Shown here piece by piece: positions 16,884 to 25,349 of a stretch of DNA of 64,000 nt. Source of the DNA: CAYOUV01 sp963790075 (GTDB lineage Bacteria > Chloroflexota > Anaerolineae > Anaerolineales > Villigracilaceae); the NCBI GenBank assembly GCA_963790075.1, contig CAWBNG010000003.1, positions 434,001-498,000 of the forward strand, read 5' to 3'. The notes beneath the pieces were generated by a model that was not told the DNA's origin, ran no database searches, and saw only the letters and a program-made list of their open reading frames with translations. The position numbers and the translations under genes are program-made. The stretch's first letter is position 1. The number at the start of each line of letters is the position of its first letter.

Positions 16884-17762
16884 TCACCCTTTTCCATCCG
16901 GCTGGTAAAGCGAGTCATCCCCGATAATGTGTTTGAGTTCGCGTACGACCAACGACGTTCGTTCATCACGTAACAGCGGCAGGCGGGCTCGTGTTCGATG
17001 CAACTGGTTCAGATCCAGCCTTGCCAAAGTCAGAGCTTCCTCCTGGTATGGTCCCTTAGCAACCAACTCCCCATTGGGATCGAAAACCGTCGAACCGCCC
17101 CAAAAATGCAGTCCATCTTCGAAGCCGACGCGGTTACTGTGTGCCACGAAGGCTGTAAACAGGCTGGCATAAGACTGATTGATACGTTCCACCCAACGCG
17201 CTGATTCGAGCCGGTCTTCATCGTTCAGACCGCGCCCGGGTGAAGCCGAGGTCAAGAGCAGGATGTCAGCCCCATCCAGCCACAGCAGGTAAGGCGGCGA
17301 GGCATGCCAGAAATCCTCGCAGATCAGAATACCGAGGCGCCCGAAACGCGTATCGAAGGCGCGGATTGCATCTCCCCAAGCAAAAAAGCGTCCTTCGTCG
17401 AACAGGCCGTAAGTCGGCAGGTAGACTTTATGATGCACATGCAGGACTTTTCCCTGCGAAAGATAAGCCGAGGCGATGAAAAAGCGGTGACGCCGGTCTT
17501 CATCCACAAAACCAACCACCATGTCGATCTCCCGGCTGGCCTTGAGTAACTGCTTGAAAACCGGGTCGTCGTCCACGGGTTGGTGCGATACGGTCGGGAC
17601 AATGTCCTGCAGCACGTAACCGGTCAGGGAGAGTTCGGGGAAGACGATCAGGTCGGCACCTTGGGAGCGGGCATCCCGGATCAAGCTCAAGTGTTTATCG
17701 AGATTGGCTTCCACATCCCCAAGCCGGGTATTGATCTGAGCCAGCGCAAGATTGAGTTGCAT
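16884..17762 (-). CDS. Nitrilase-family amidohydrolase, NAD-synthetase glutaminase-like
   Basis: 292 residues of the carbon-nitrogen hydrolase family. The catalytic triad is visible: E43 (FPELSLTGY), K112 (HHKVYLPTYG) and C148 (ILICEDFW). The segment KVYLPTYGLFDEGRFF closely resembles the glutaminase domain of glutamine-dependent NadE (KxxLPNYGVFDExRYF). With nadE in the same gene string, a role as a detached glutaminase that feeds ammonia to NAD synthesis is likely; a general amidase is the alternative. Confidence 0.85.
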   Translation of the reverse strand: MQLNLALAQINTRLGDVEANLDKHLSLIRDARSQGADLIVFPELSLTGYVLQDIVPTVSHQPVDDDPVFKQLLKASREIDMVVGFVDEDRRHRFFIASAYLSQGKVLHVHHKVYLPTYGLFDEGRFFAWGDAIRAFDTRFGRLGILICEDFWHASPPYLLWLDGADILLLTSASPGRGLNDEDRLESARWVERINQSYASLFTAFVAHSNRVGFEDGLHFWGGSTVFDPNGELVAKGPYQEEALTLARLDLNQLHRTRARLPLLRDERTSLVVRELKHIIGDDSLYQPDGKG

Positions 17763-17886
17763 AGGCGTTGTCTACCTATTCTCGTTGGAAATGATTGCCT
17801 GATCCCTATCTTACCATAGGCTGTCGGAGCAGGATTGAGAGAAACCTCACCCGATCGAGGAGACAGGTTCACATCCAAATCTTTAC

Positions 17887-17914
17887 TTGACAAATCGGGC
17901 CAAAATGATAATCT
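17887..17914 (+). promoter_or_regulatory. Candidate promoter for a leaderless BTAD regulator transcript
   Basis: TTGACA at 17887-17892 is followed after 16 bases by TAATCT (17909-17914). The start of transcription would fall at or next to the ATG at 17922. No ribosome binding site is present, consistent with a leaderless mRNA. Confidence 0.4.
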
Positions 17915-17921
17915 TTATAAC

Positions 17922-20390
17922 ATGTCAGAGCTTAAGATTCAGATGTTCGGAGGCTTCCGGCTAATTCACGCCGGAGCGGTTGTGGAAACCTTGGGAGCAC
18001 CCCGCTTGCAATTGTTGCTCGCGGCATTCCTACTCAATGAACACCTCGAGCAATCCCGCCGGCAACTAGCCTTTACGTTTTGGCCTGATTCAACCGAAAA
18101 GCAAGCCCAGACCAATTTGCGCAACCTGCTGCATTTGCTCAGGGGTGCCCTACCAGAGGCCGAGCGGTTCCTGATAACCGATACGCATACCCTGCGATGG
18201 AATACTGAGACGCCCTTCACACTTGATGTGATCCAATTCCTAAAAATTGTGGAACTGGCCAAAGGTGCGCAGGACGAAGAAAGTAAGAGCAAACTGCTCG
18301 AGAAGGCGGTTGGTATGTATAAAGGGGAACTGCTGCCGGGTTTTTATGAAGAATGGATCCTGGTCAAACGCGAGCATCTCCGTCAGACATATCGAACCGC
18401 CCTCCAGGATCTGATCTCCGGTCTAGAACGGAGACGAGCCTACGAATTTGCCCTGCCATTTGCAAACCGGTTGATCGAACTCGATCCGCTCGATGAAAGC
18501 GCTTACCGGACGTTGATGCGCCTGTACGCACTCAATCTCGATCGGTCCAGCGCGCTACGCACCTATCACGGCTGCGCGAGTACCTTAGCGCGTGAGTTGG
18601 GTGTAGAACCAAGCCCCACCACACAAGATGCATACAGACAACTGCTTAATCTGGCGGAGGGTCCGCCGGGGTCGAGCCAACCTGAAACCACCTCCCAGCT
18701 ACCGCTTATCGGGAGAAGGATCGAATGGCAGCATCTCCTATCCGCTTGGACGAAAGCTGCGAAGCACAAACCCAGCCTGGCATTGGTCTCTGGCGAACCG
18801 GGAATCGGGAAGTCACGATTGGCCGCCGAGTTAAGGCAATGGGTCGAACGCCAGGGAGTTTTGAGTGCAATAGCTCAATGCTATCCGGCTGAAGGACAAT
18901 TACCTTACGCGCCTCTGGCCGCCTGGTTGAAGGCTGAGAGAATCCAGAACGGACTTTCAGCCATTGAGCCGGTCTGGCGTCAGGAAATCGAGCGGCTTCT
19001 CCCGCGATATCAAGGGGAAAGCGATCCCACCGAAACTGTTCAACTCCGGGGTGAGAAATGGCAACGCCTGCGTTTGTTTGAGGCGATCGCCAGATGCTTA
19101 TTGGCGAACAGCAGCCCGCGACTTTTTTTGATCGAAGATTTGCAATGGTGTGATCGGGAAACATTGGAATTTCTACACTTTCTTTTACGTTTCGACCCAC
19201 ATGCTTCACTGATGGTCGCAGGGACAGCACGTCTGGAAGAGGCCGACCCCCAACATCCGCTCATGGATTTGATACACTCACTCCGTACGGAAAAACAGCT
19301 CGATGAGTTCCCCTTGTCGAGCCTGAGCCGTACAGAAAGTGAAGAATTGGCAGCCAGGCTGCTTGGGGACAAATACGACCAAGGGGTAGGGGAAAAGCTC
19401 TTTGATGAAACCGAAGGCAATCCCCTTTTCCTGATTGAAACCATTCGATCAGGCAATTATCCGGATTACCTTGAAACAAGCGATTCGAGATCCAAACTGG
19501 CACCAAACATCCAGGCAGTGCTGAATTACCGACTGAGCCAGCTAACTCCTCCAGCGAGGGAGTTAGCGGAGCTGGCAGCGGTCCTCGGACGCGAGTTTCG
19601 CGTTCGGGTCCTGAGTCAAGCGAGTGACTTGGATGAGACCAGTTTGATTCGTACCCTGGACGAACTCTGGCGCAAGAAGATTTTCCGGGAACAGGGCCTG
19701 GACGGGTATGACTTCAGTCACATCAAATTGCGAGAAGCAGCTTATCAAAATTTGAGCCAGGTACGCAAACGCCATTATCACGGCAAAATTGCCAGAGCGC
19801 TCGAGACAGCCGGTGAAAATAATATCTCGAATGAGTATGGAATCATTGCCGAACATTTTAATCGGGCAGGGGAAAACGCTCAGGCTATCCGATATTACCA
19901 AAGAGCGGCTCAGGCGGCTCAAAAACTATTTGCCAATCATAAGGGCATATCCTATTGTCAGCGAGCGCTGGATTTGATGTCCGCAAATACAACAATTCCA
20001 GGTTCTCGAACAGAATATCCCTTCGAAGAAATTCAGGAGACCCTGGGGGATTTGTGGCAAAGGATTGGAGAATACGGGAAGGCAACTGTTGCATATGAGC
20101 AGGCCTTAGAGGCAGTTCCTGCCAGTCGTGCGATAGCACGCTCGCGCCTGCGACGCAAGACCGCCAATACGAACAACGAACAGCGAAAATACAAGCTGGC
20201 CGATATAAACTTCCTTCAAGCCGAGAACGAACTGGGAAAGAAACCTGCCAAAACTCATTCAGCCTGGTGGCAAGCGTGGTTGGACATTCAGTTGGATCGC
20301 CTGTCGTTATACTATGATCAGGCGCGTATGGCAGAGATGCAAGCCCTGGTAGAGCAGGTTCGACCTATTCTGAAATCGCTCGGGAAATAA
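17922..20390 (+). CDS. BTAD/AAA/TPR transcriptional regulator (SARP/AfsR type), truncated by frameshift
   Basis: 822 residues to a TAA at 20388. Residues about 1-100 form a winged-helix domain (KIQMFGGFRLIHAG), about 100-250 the bacterial transcriptional activation domain with TPR-like helices (YRTLMRLYALNLDRSSALRTY), and about 270-560 an AAA-type ATPase with Walker A SGEPGIGKS and Walker B-like LFLIEDLQW. TPR repeats follow. The reading frame ends mid-repeat, and the next frame continues the same type of sequence directly, so one base seems inserted in the GGG at 20382-20384. It lies divergent to the nitrilase gene. The target genes are not known. Confidence 0.8.
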   Translation: MSELKIQMFGGFRLIHAGAVVETLGAPRLQLLLAAFLLNEHLEQSRRQLAFTFWPDSTEKQAQTNLRNLLHLLRGALPEAERFLITDTHTLRWNTETPFTLDVIQFLKIVELAKGAQDEESKSKLLEKAVGMYKGELLPGFYEEWILVKREHLRQTYRTALQDLISGLERRRAYEFALPFANRLIELDPLDESAYRTLMRLYALNLDRSSALRTYHGCASTLARELGVEPSPTTQDAYRQLLNLAEGPPGSSQPETTSQLPLIGRRIEWQHLLSAWTKAAKHKPSLALVSGEPGIGKSRLAAELRQWVERQGVLSAIAQCYPAEGQLPYAPLAAWLKAERIQNGLSAIEPVWRQEIERLLPRYQGESDPTETVQLRGEKWQRLRLFEAIARCLLANSSPRLFLIEDLQWCDRETLEFLHFLLRFDPHASLMVAGTARLEEADPQHPLMDLIHSLRTEKQLDEFPLSSLSRTESEELAARLLGDKYDQGVGEKLFDETEGNPLFLIETIRSGNYPDYLETSDSRSKLAPNIQAVLNYRLSQLTPPARELAELAAVLGREFRVRVLSQASDLDETSLIRTLDELWRKKIFREQGLDGYDFSHIKLREAAYQNLSQVRKRHYHGKIARALETAGENNISNEYGIIAEHFNRAGENAQAIRYYQRAAQAAQKLFANHKGISYCQRALDLMSANTTIPGSRTEYPFEEIQETLGDLWQRIGEYGKATVAYEQALEAVPASRAIARSRLRRKTANTNNEQRKYKLADINFLQAENELGKKPAKTHSAWWQAWLDIQLDRLSLYYDQARMAEMQALVEQVRPILKSLGK

Positions 20391-21111
20391 AGAGCACCGA
20401 GCAGCTTTTTATCACAATCTGGTACGCGTAAACCTGCGCCGGGACAGATATTTCATCAAACCCGAAACGCTGCAGTACTCCGAAGCTGCCCTAAAAGCCG
20501 GACTCGAACTCGGGGATTTGGAATCGATCCGTCTAGCAAAATTCGGTTATGGGTTTACAAGTCTATGGCATGGGGATTACGAGATTGCCAAACAGTATAT
20601 TTCCGAAGCACTCAAAGATGCAGAACGGATCGGCGATCCCAAATCACAAATGCTTGGTCACACCTATCTGGCGATTGTTCACCGCTTTCAGGGAAACCAA
20701 ACCTCCTGCCTGAAAGCAGCGGAAGCAGCCTTGAAATTTGCCGAACAAGGAGGCCACAACTCTTATGCCGCCTCAGCCAAAGCGAACATTGCCTGGACCA
20801 TTTGGCGGGAGGGAGACCATCAAGCATCCGAGAAACTTAGTAAGCAGGCAATTTCCCTCTGGGGAACCACTTATCCTTTCAAATGGCTGGGGTTGTGGAA
20901 CGTGATCGACATCACCCTGCATCAGACCTGTTTCGGACAGGCGCTTGAATACGCATCAGGGTTGATAGAACCCACACAAAAAGCTTTACCTCAGGAAGTA
21001 GAATCTCAATTGGAACAAGGGATCCGGGACTTTCAATCCCACAAAGAAAAACAGGGTATTCTCTGCCTCCAACGCGCTCTGGACTGGGCGAAAGAGACCG
21101 GGCATCTGTAA
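20383..21111 (+). pseudogene. C-terminal TPR part of the BTAD/AAA regulator, shifted one frame
   Basis: Starting at 20383 this frame reads NKEHRAAFYHNLVRVNLRRD and goes on through typical helical TPR sequence (ALKDAERIGDPKSQMLGHTYLAIVH) to a TAA at 21111. It has no own start signal; a TTG at 20518 is the first possible one. Removing one G at 20382-20384 would join it to the upstream gene and give a single protein of about 1062 residues. So this is the broken-off tail of one gene, through mutation, a programmed shift or a sequencing error. Confidence 0.7.
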
Positions 21112-21224
21112 CCGTTGAGGTTCGGTTCGGAAAAGGTGGGAAATGGAACGCTTTTGAAACGCCAGATCATTATACTGATCTGGACAATAACCATACAAAT
21201 TGTATTTATAAAGTGGAGTCATGA

Positions 21225-21470
21225 GTTCAGCCCCAATGCAAGACTTGGTTTGGGAAGCCAACAAAAGAATATGCACAACGGGTCGCCGGTTGGATGAGCG
21301 TCGAGTTTAAACAGGCCGAACCGGATTGGCCCTGGGATTACTTCTACGGCAAGTTCAGCATCGAGCGCGCCAAAGTAGAGTTGGTTTACCAGCCCAAGGT
21401 CAGTTACGACCAGGCCATGCAGGAAATCCACCAATATCTGGTCGAAACCGGGCTAATCGAATCAGTGTAA
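21225..21470 (+). pseudogene. Remnant C-terminus of an NAD-dependent epimerase-type protein
   Basis: An open frame of about 80 codons from 21225 to a TAA at 21468-21470 with no start signal. It reads WFGKPTKEYAQRVAGWMSVE and later DYFYGKFSIERAKVELVYQP, then a helical end, which resembles the C-terminus of extended SDR epimerases/dehydratases. The nucleotide-binding N-terminus is absent. In another frame, 21221-21310, a short ATG frame behind GGAG reads MSSAPMQDLVWEANKRI, like the start of a sugar-phosphate epimerase/aldolase, then stops. The stretch looks like a decayed junction of two genes. Confidence 0.4.
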
Positions 21471-21522
21471 ACCCCCGCTCCATCAACAGAGCAGGGATAA
21501 ATTAATCGTAAAGGAGAATGTT

Positions 21523-21891
21523 ATGAACCGCCTACGTATTACCCTATATGCCCAAGCTGTCTATCTGACCATCCTGGGGCTAATGTTCCTCTTCCTGCCA
21601 ACTGCGGTCGAAGCAGCCTTCGGCATCACCTTGCCCGATCCGGCGCTGACGCCGATCTACGGCCAGGTGGTGCTGACGATCGCCGTGGTTGGCTATCTGA
21701 CTGCTTCCGACCTCGAGAAGCACCTCAAAATTGTCTGGGCTTTCATCTTTGAGCAGATTGGCCATATCCTGGTATTCGGCTATTTGATCTTATCCGGGAC
21801 TCAGACCTTTGCTCAATTCGGTCCGCCGTTGATCATCGCCACGATCTTCCTGGTGCTCTTCTTGGTCTTCTACAACCAGGCCAAAGGATAG
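21523..21891 (+). CDS. Four-helix membrane protein, unknown function
   Basis: 122 residues with four hydrophobic segments (about 10-28, 45-65, 70-90, 98-118). The ATG is preceded by AAAGGAGA at the right distance. No family or active site recognised. Its TAG stop overlaps the GTG start of the next gene by one base, so the two are translated together. Confidence 0.75.
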   Translation: MNRLRITLYAQAVYLTILGLMFLFLPTAVEAAFGITLPDPALTPIYGQVVLTIAVVGYLTASDLEKHLKIVWAFIFEQIGHILVFGYLILSGTQTFAQFGPPLIIATIFLVLFLVFYNQAKG

Positions 21892-22106
21892 TGGACAACC
21901 TGCGACCTAGTGCAGATGACCAATCTCGCCCTCCCCGGTTCTTCACACTACGGTTATGGCCGGAAGAAGGGGAGGAAACACAAACGGAGTGGCGTGGCAA
22001 GATTCACGCCATCGCCACAGGTGAAGTACGTTACTTTAGAGACTGGGACACGTTGGTCGCTCAACTGAACAGCATGTTGAATAACAACGAAGATGGGTCA
22101 CCCTGA
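21891..22106 (+). CDS. Small conserved-type protein, unknown function
   Basis: 71 residues starting with GTG, which overlaps the previous stop (TAGTG). The pattern RFFTLRLWPEE, EWRGKIHAIATGEVRYFRDW and a helical end LVAQLNSML looks like a short soluble domain that I associate with Chloroflexi genomes, though no function is known to me. A terminator overlaps its 3' end. Confidence 0.65.
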   Translation: MDNLRPSADDQSRPPRFFTLRLWPEEGEETQTEWRGKIHAIATGEVRYFRDWDTLVAQLNSMLNNNEDGSP

Positions 22107-22130
22107 AACGGGAACCCATCTTTTGCATTT
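22091..22130 (+). terminator. Intrinsic terminator overlapping the end of the small gene
   Basis: AGATGGGT (22091-22098) pairs with ACCCATCT (22114-22121), then TTTGCATTT. The stem's 5' arm lies inside the coding sequence. Confidence 0.7.
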
Positions 22131-22133
22131 CAG

Positions 22134-22221
22134 CGGAGAGGGTGGGATTCGAACCCACGGTGGCCACGAGGACCACAACGGTTTTCGAGACCGTCCCGTT
22201 CAACCGCTCCGGCACCTCTCC
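22134..22221 (-). tRNA. tRNA-Ser (anticodon CGA)
   Basis: An 88-base class II tRNA with a long variable arm. Acceptor GGAGAGG/CCTCTCC, anticodon stem ACGGT with loop CTCGAAA (anticodon CGA), variable arm GTGGTCCTCGTGGCCAC, T arm GGGTTCGAATCCC, discriminator G. The CCA end is not encoded. Confidence 0.95.
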
Positions 22222-22235
22222 AGGCGGCGGGGCGT

Positions 22236-22264
22236 ATTATAGCAGAGAGTGGGCTAAATTTCTA
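22236..22264 (-). promoter_or_regulatory. Candidate promoter of tRNA-Ser
   Basis: On the minus strand TATAAT (22236-22241) preceded after 17 bases by TAGAAA (22259-22264, 4 of 6 matches to TTGACA). It overlaps the 3' end of the upstream hydrolase gene. Confidence 0.5.
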
Positions 22265-23651
22265 CACTCTGGCCTAATTCCGGGAAAGATACCTGGTTCA
22301 GATTACGCTCGCGCAAGGCCTCCATCAACGGCTCAGCTCCCCGTTGCTCACCATGCACCAGGAACACCTGCTTGGCCTGGGTTTTGACCTGCATGGCATA
22401 ATCGATCAACATCGTCTGCCCGGCATGCGACGACAGTCCGCCGATGGTGGCCACTTCTGCGCGGCGGGTAAATACCTCGCCAAAGATCTTGACCTGTTTT
22501 TCACGTTCCGCCAGGCGGCGTCCCAATGTATACGGCGCCTGCCAGGAGACGATCAAAATGGTGTTACGCTTATCCTCGATGTTATTGCGCAGGTGATGCA
22601 GGATACGACCGGTTTCTGCCATGCCCGAGGCTGAGATGATGATCGCCGGACCCTTGAGCTGATTGATAGCCTTGGATTCATCCACGGAATGGGTATAAGT
22701 CAAGCCTGTGAACTCCAGTGCTGGGTGGTGATGGGAGCTTACAAATTCATGTGTTTCCTTGTCGAGACATTCGGGATGTTCCTCGAAAACCTCGGTGGCG
22801 TGGACTGCCAGCGGGCTATCCACAAAGACCGGTACGTGCGGAATATCCCCATGACTGACCATTTCGTTTAAAAAATAAACCAATTCTTGTGTTCGACCCA
22901 CGGCAAATGAGGGAACGATCACCTTACCTTCACGCGCGATCGTACGCCCGACCACCTCGCGAAATTCATCGTAAGCCAGGCGGATATCATCGTGCGGTTT
23001 GTCGCCGTAGGTGCATTCCATCAACAGATAATCTTCCGCACCGGATGGAAAAACCGGTTCGCGCAATAAAGGCATGTGGTGCCGCCCGATATCCCCCGAA
23101 AACCAAAAACGGACTTTACGACCCTTCTCTTCGATCTCTAATACCACCGCCGCAGAACCCAGGATATGCCCGGCATCGACCAGGTGCGCCACCACACCGG
23201 GGATAGGTTCAAATGGCTGATCGTATTCAACCCGCTGCATATATTGAGACACTTCTTCCGCATCGGCAATGGTGTAGATCGGTTCTATCGGCGGTTCTCC
23301 ACGCTTTGCGCGACGTTTATTGACGAACTGGACGTCGTATTCCTGAATATGACCCGCATCTCGCAGCATCACATCGGCCAAATCCGCCGTGGCGCGCGTG
23401 GCATAAATCGGTCCTTGATAACCGTTCTTTACCAGGTTGGGCAGGTTCCCGCTATGGTCAATATGAGCATGCGACAAGATGACCGCATCAATGGTCAAGG
23501 GATCAAAGGGGAGGTTTTGGTTACGTTCGTAGGTGTCCTTGCGGCGGCCCTGGAACAATCCGCATTCGAGTAAAAGTCGTGAACCATTAATTTCCAGTAA
23601 GTGCCGGGAGCCGGTAACAGTCTGTGCAGCCCCAAGAAAATTTATACGCAT
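22254..23651 (-). CDS. Beta-CASP metallo-beta-lactamase-fold RNA hydrolase
   Basis: 465 residues from ATG 23651 (MRINFLGAAQTVTGSRHLLE); the longer frame to 23696 has no support. Zinc ligands HAHIDH are at residues 61-66, followed by further metallo-beta-lactamase motifs and the beta-CASP insertion (GKVIVPSFAVGRTQELVYFLNE, PAIIISASGMAETGRILHHL) and a C-terminal zinc-binding HAGQ segment. Relatives are CPSF/RNase J-like ribonucleases of the YSH1 type. Specific substrates are unknown. RNase D lies just upstream on the same strand, so this may be a small RNA-processing cluster. Confidence 0.9.
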   Translation of the reverse strand: MRINFLGAAQTVTGSRHLLEINGSRLLLECGLFQGRRKDTYERNQNLPFDPLTIDAVILSHAHIDHSGNLPNLVKNGYQGPIYATRATADLADVMLRDAGHIQEYDVQFVNKRRAKRGEPPIEPIYTIADAEEVSQYMQRVEYDQPFEPIPGVVAHLVDAGHILGSAAVVLEIEEKGRKVRFWFSGDIGRHHMPLLREPVFPSGAEDYLLMECTYGDKPHDDIRLAYDEFREVVGRTIAREGKVIVPSFAVGRTQELVYFLNEMVSHGDIPHVPVFVDSPLAVHATEVFEEHPECLDKETHEFVSSHHHPALEFTGLTYTHSVDESKAINQLKGPAIIISASGMAETGRILHHLRNNIEDKRNTILIVSWQAPYTLGRRLAEREKQVKIFGEVFTRRAEVATIGGLSSHAGQTMLIDYAMQVKTQAKQVFLVHGEQRGAEPLMEALRERNLNQVSFPELGQSVEI

Positions 23652-23682
23652 GGCGAACTCCACGATTCTTCTAAAAGACCAT

Positions 23683-24822
23683 TTACGATAGGTCAATTAC
23701 TTTTAAAATATCTTGACCGTATCGTTCCAAACGCCAGGGGCTATCAGCCATCAAAGCTGCAAGTTGCGTTGTGTCATTTGGATTCCCTTCAGCGATATCG
23801 TAAAGGTAGGGACGCGGTAAAACGATATCGGACTGAACTCCCACTTTGCGGGCAACTTTTTTCCGCCAATCTTTCAGCGCATCCAGCCGGGACAGAAAAT
23901 CGCTGTTGGGCCGCTCGGGCCGCGATCGCACGATTGGATCGGATTTCAACCCACTCTCGACCGCCGCTAAAATCGATTTCCCCAGCAAGCGAATTTGTTT
24001 TTGCGTCAATCCCGCCAGCTCCAGATCCTCGATGGATTGGGGCATGGCCTTGGTCAGTGCAATTAAGTATTTGTCTTCGATCACCTTGAAAGGCGGGCGG
24101 TCCAAACGCTGCGCCATTCGTTCCCGGCAGTTGCATAACTTATTCAAAACCGCCAATTCGCGAGGGGAAAAATCCTGATGTCCTGATAGTTTTTCCCAAA
24201 GATGACCAGGCGATTTCGAACGATGTCCATTGTTGAGGCTGGCCCGTTCGAAATCTTCCCTGGCTAATTCCCACAGTCCTTTCGCAACCAACTCGGCCTT
24301 GAGTAAATCACGTAATTCAATCAGATAATGCGTATCAATCCGTGCATAATCGATCATATCCCGGCTTAACGGACGGAAACCCCAATTCGCTTTTTGGTAG
24401 CGTTTGTTAACCTTGACCTCAAATTTTTCGGCCAGCAGGCTGTTTAAACCAAAAGCTTTATAGCCCAGGATACGCGCTGCCTGCATGGTGTCGAATAAAT
24501 TGGCGAACTCGAAACCAAAATCCCTTTTTAGACAGATCAAATCATACTCGGCAGCATGAAATATCTTCTCGATCCCGGGATTGGCGAAGAATGGTGCCAG
24601 GGATTCCAGATCCGGCAAAACCAATGGATCGAGTAAATAATCCACTTTGCGGGTGGAGAACTGGATCAGACAGACTTGCTCCTGGTAGGCATGCAGGCTA
24701 TTCGATTCGGTATCGACTGCGATCCGGGGATGGTCGGCCAAGACGGAGATCATCTCAAGCAAAGCAGCTGGTGTATCCACCCAGACAGGTGGTGGGAGCG
24801 TTGCTACAGTCATGGCCCTCAT
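23683..24822 (-). CDS. rnd: Ribonuclease D
   Basis: 379 residues. The N-terminal DEDD 3'-5' exonuclease domain has IAVDTESNSLHAY (motif I), a central IFHAAEYDLICLKRDFG (motif II) and DYARIDTHYL (motif III with Tyr/His). An HRDC domain (about 215-295, FSPRELAVLNKLCNCRERMA) follows, then a second helical domain. It trims tRNA and other structured RNA 3' ends. The first ATG (24822) overlaps the stop of the GNAT gene as TAATG; ATG 24813 with GAGGG in front is an equally good start. Confidence 0.9.
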   Translation of the reverse strand: MRAMTVATLPPPVWVDTPAALLEMISVLADHPRIAVDTESNSLHAYQEQVCLIQFSTRKVDYLLDPLVLPDLESLAPFFANPGIEKIFHAAEYDLICLKRDFGFEFANLFDTMQAARILGYKAFGLNSLLAEKFEVKVNKRYQKANWGFRPLSRDMIDYARIDTHYLIELRDLLKAELVAKGLWELAREDFERASLNNGHRSKSPGHLWEKLSGHQDFSPRELAVLNKLCNCRERMAQRLDRPPFKVIEDKYLIALTKAMPQSIEDLELAGLTQKQIRLLGKSILAAVESGLKSDPIVRSRPERPNSDFLSRLDALKDWRKKVARKVGVQSDIVLPRPYLYDIAEGNPNDTTQLAALMADSPWRLERYGQDILKVIDLS

Positions 24823-25268
24823 TATATTACATTCGCTCGGCGGGCTTTCTCCATCACAATTGCATCTTCGCCATCGGCATAGTATTTGCGCCAGACATCC
24901 AAGGTGGCATAGCCTTCCTGTTCATAAAGACGGATGGCATTTAGGTTGGAAGCCCGTACGGAGAGGCGAACTTGCGGCGTGCGTAGTAGCTCTTCGCAGG
25001 CACGCAACAATTTCCGGCCCACTCCCTGGCGGCGAGATTCTGGTAACACGCCAAGCGTGGCAATCCAGGAAAAACCTTCGGACTTCCGTGGGTCTCCGGC
25101 TACGAAGCCGATCATGGTCCCGTTTTCGACGGCTTTCAGCCGGACGACATCCGGGAAGGTGAGTACAGCGATCAAATCAATCAGCGGCCAGCCGTCCCGG
25201 TCGAAACAGGCATGCTCAAGCCGATGTAATGCAGCCAGGTCACGAATTGAGGCAGGGACAATTTCCAT
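24822..25268 (-). CDS. GNAT-family N-acetyltransferase (RimI-like)
   Basis: 148 residues with the acetyl-CoA motif A RRQGVGRKLL and the RimI-like segment LSVRASNLNAIRLYEQEGY, ending in an MEKA-type C-terminus. RimI-type enzymes acetylate protein N-termini such as ribosomal protein S18; other small-molecule substrates are possible. The stop overlaps the rnd start. Confidence 0.8.
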   Translation of the reverse strand: MEIVPASIRDLAALHRLEHACFDRDGWPLIDLIAVLTFPDVVRLKAVENGTMIGFVAGDPRKSEGFSWIATLGVLPESRRQGVGRKLLRACEELLRTPQVRLSVRASNLNAIRLYEQEGYATLDVWRKYYADGEDAIVMEKARRANVI

Positions 25269-25289
25269 AAAGAAGAGATCCTCAAGAGC

Positions 25290-25321
25290 AGAAGCCTCCC
25301 GCTAAAGCGGGAGGCTTCTAT
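25290..25321. terminator. Strong hairpin between the slipin and GNAT genes
   Basis: A 14-bp perfect inverted repeat (25290-25303 with 25306-25319). On the minus strand it follows the slipin gene at 25350, but the tail there is only TGCTCTT; on the plus strand the tail is ATTTTAC. It probably ends the slipin/NfeD transcript. Confidence 0.65.
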
Positions 25322-25349
25322 TTTACATCGTCCTTGGTTTATTTGACGC

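Noticed and set aside
20388..20390. Stop in the BTAD regulator as another recoded codon
   Set aside because: It is TAA, not TGA, and the continuation is in a different frame, so a frameshift fits and Sec does not.
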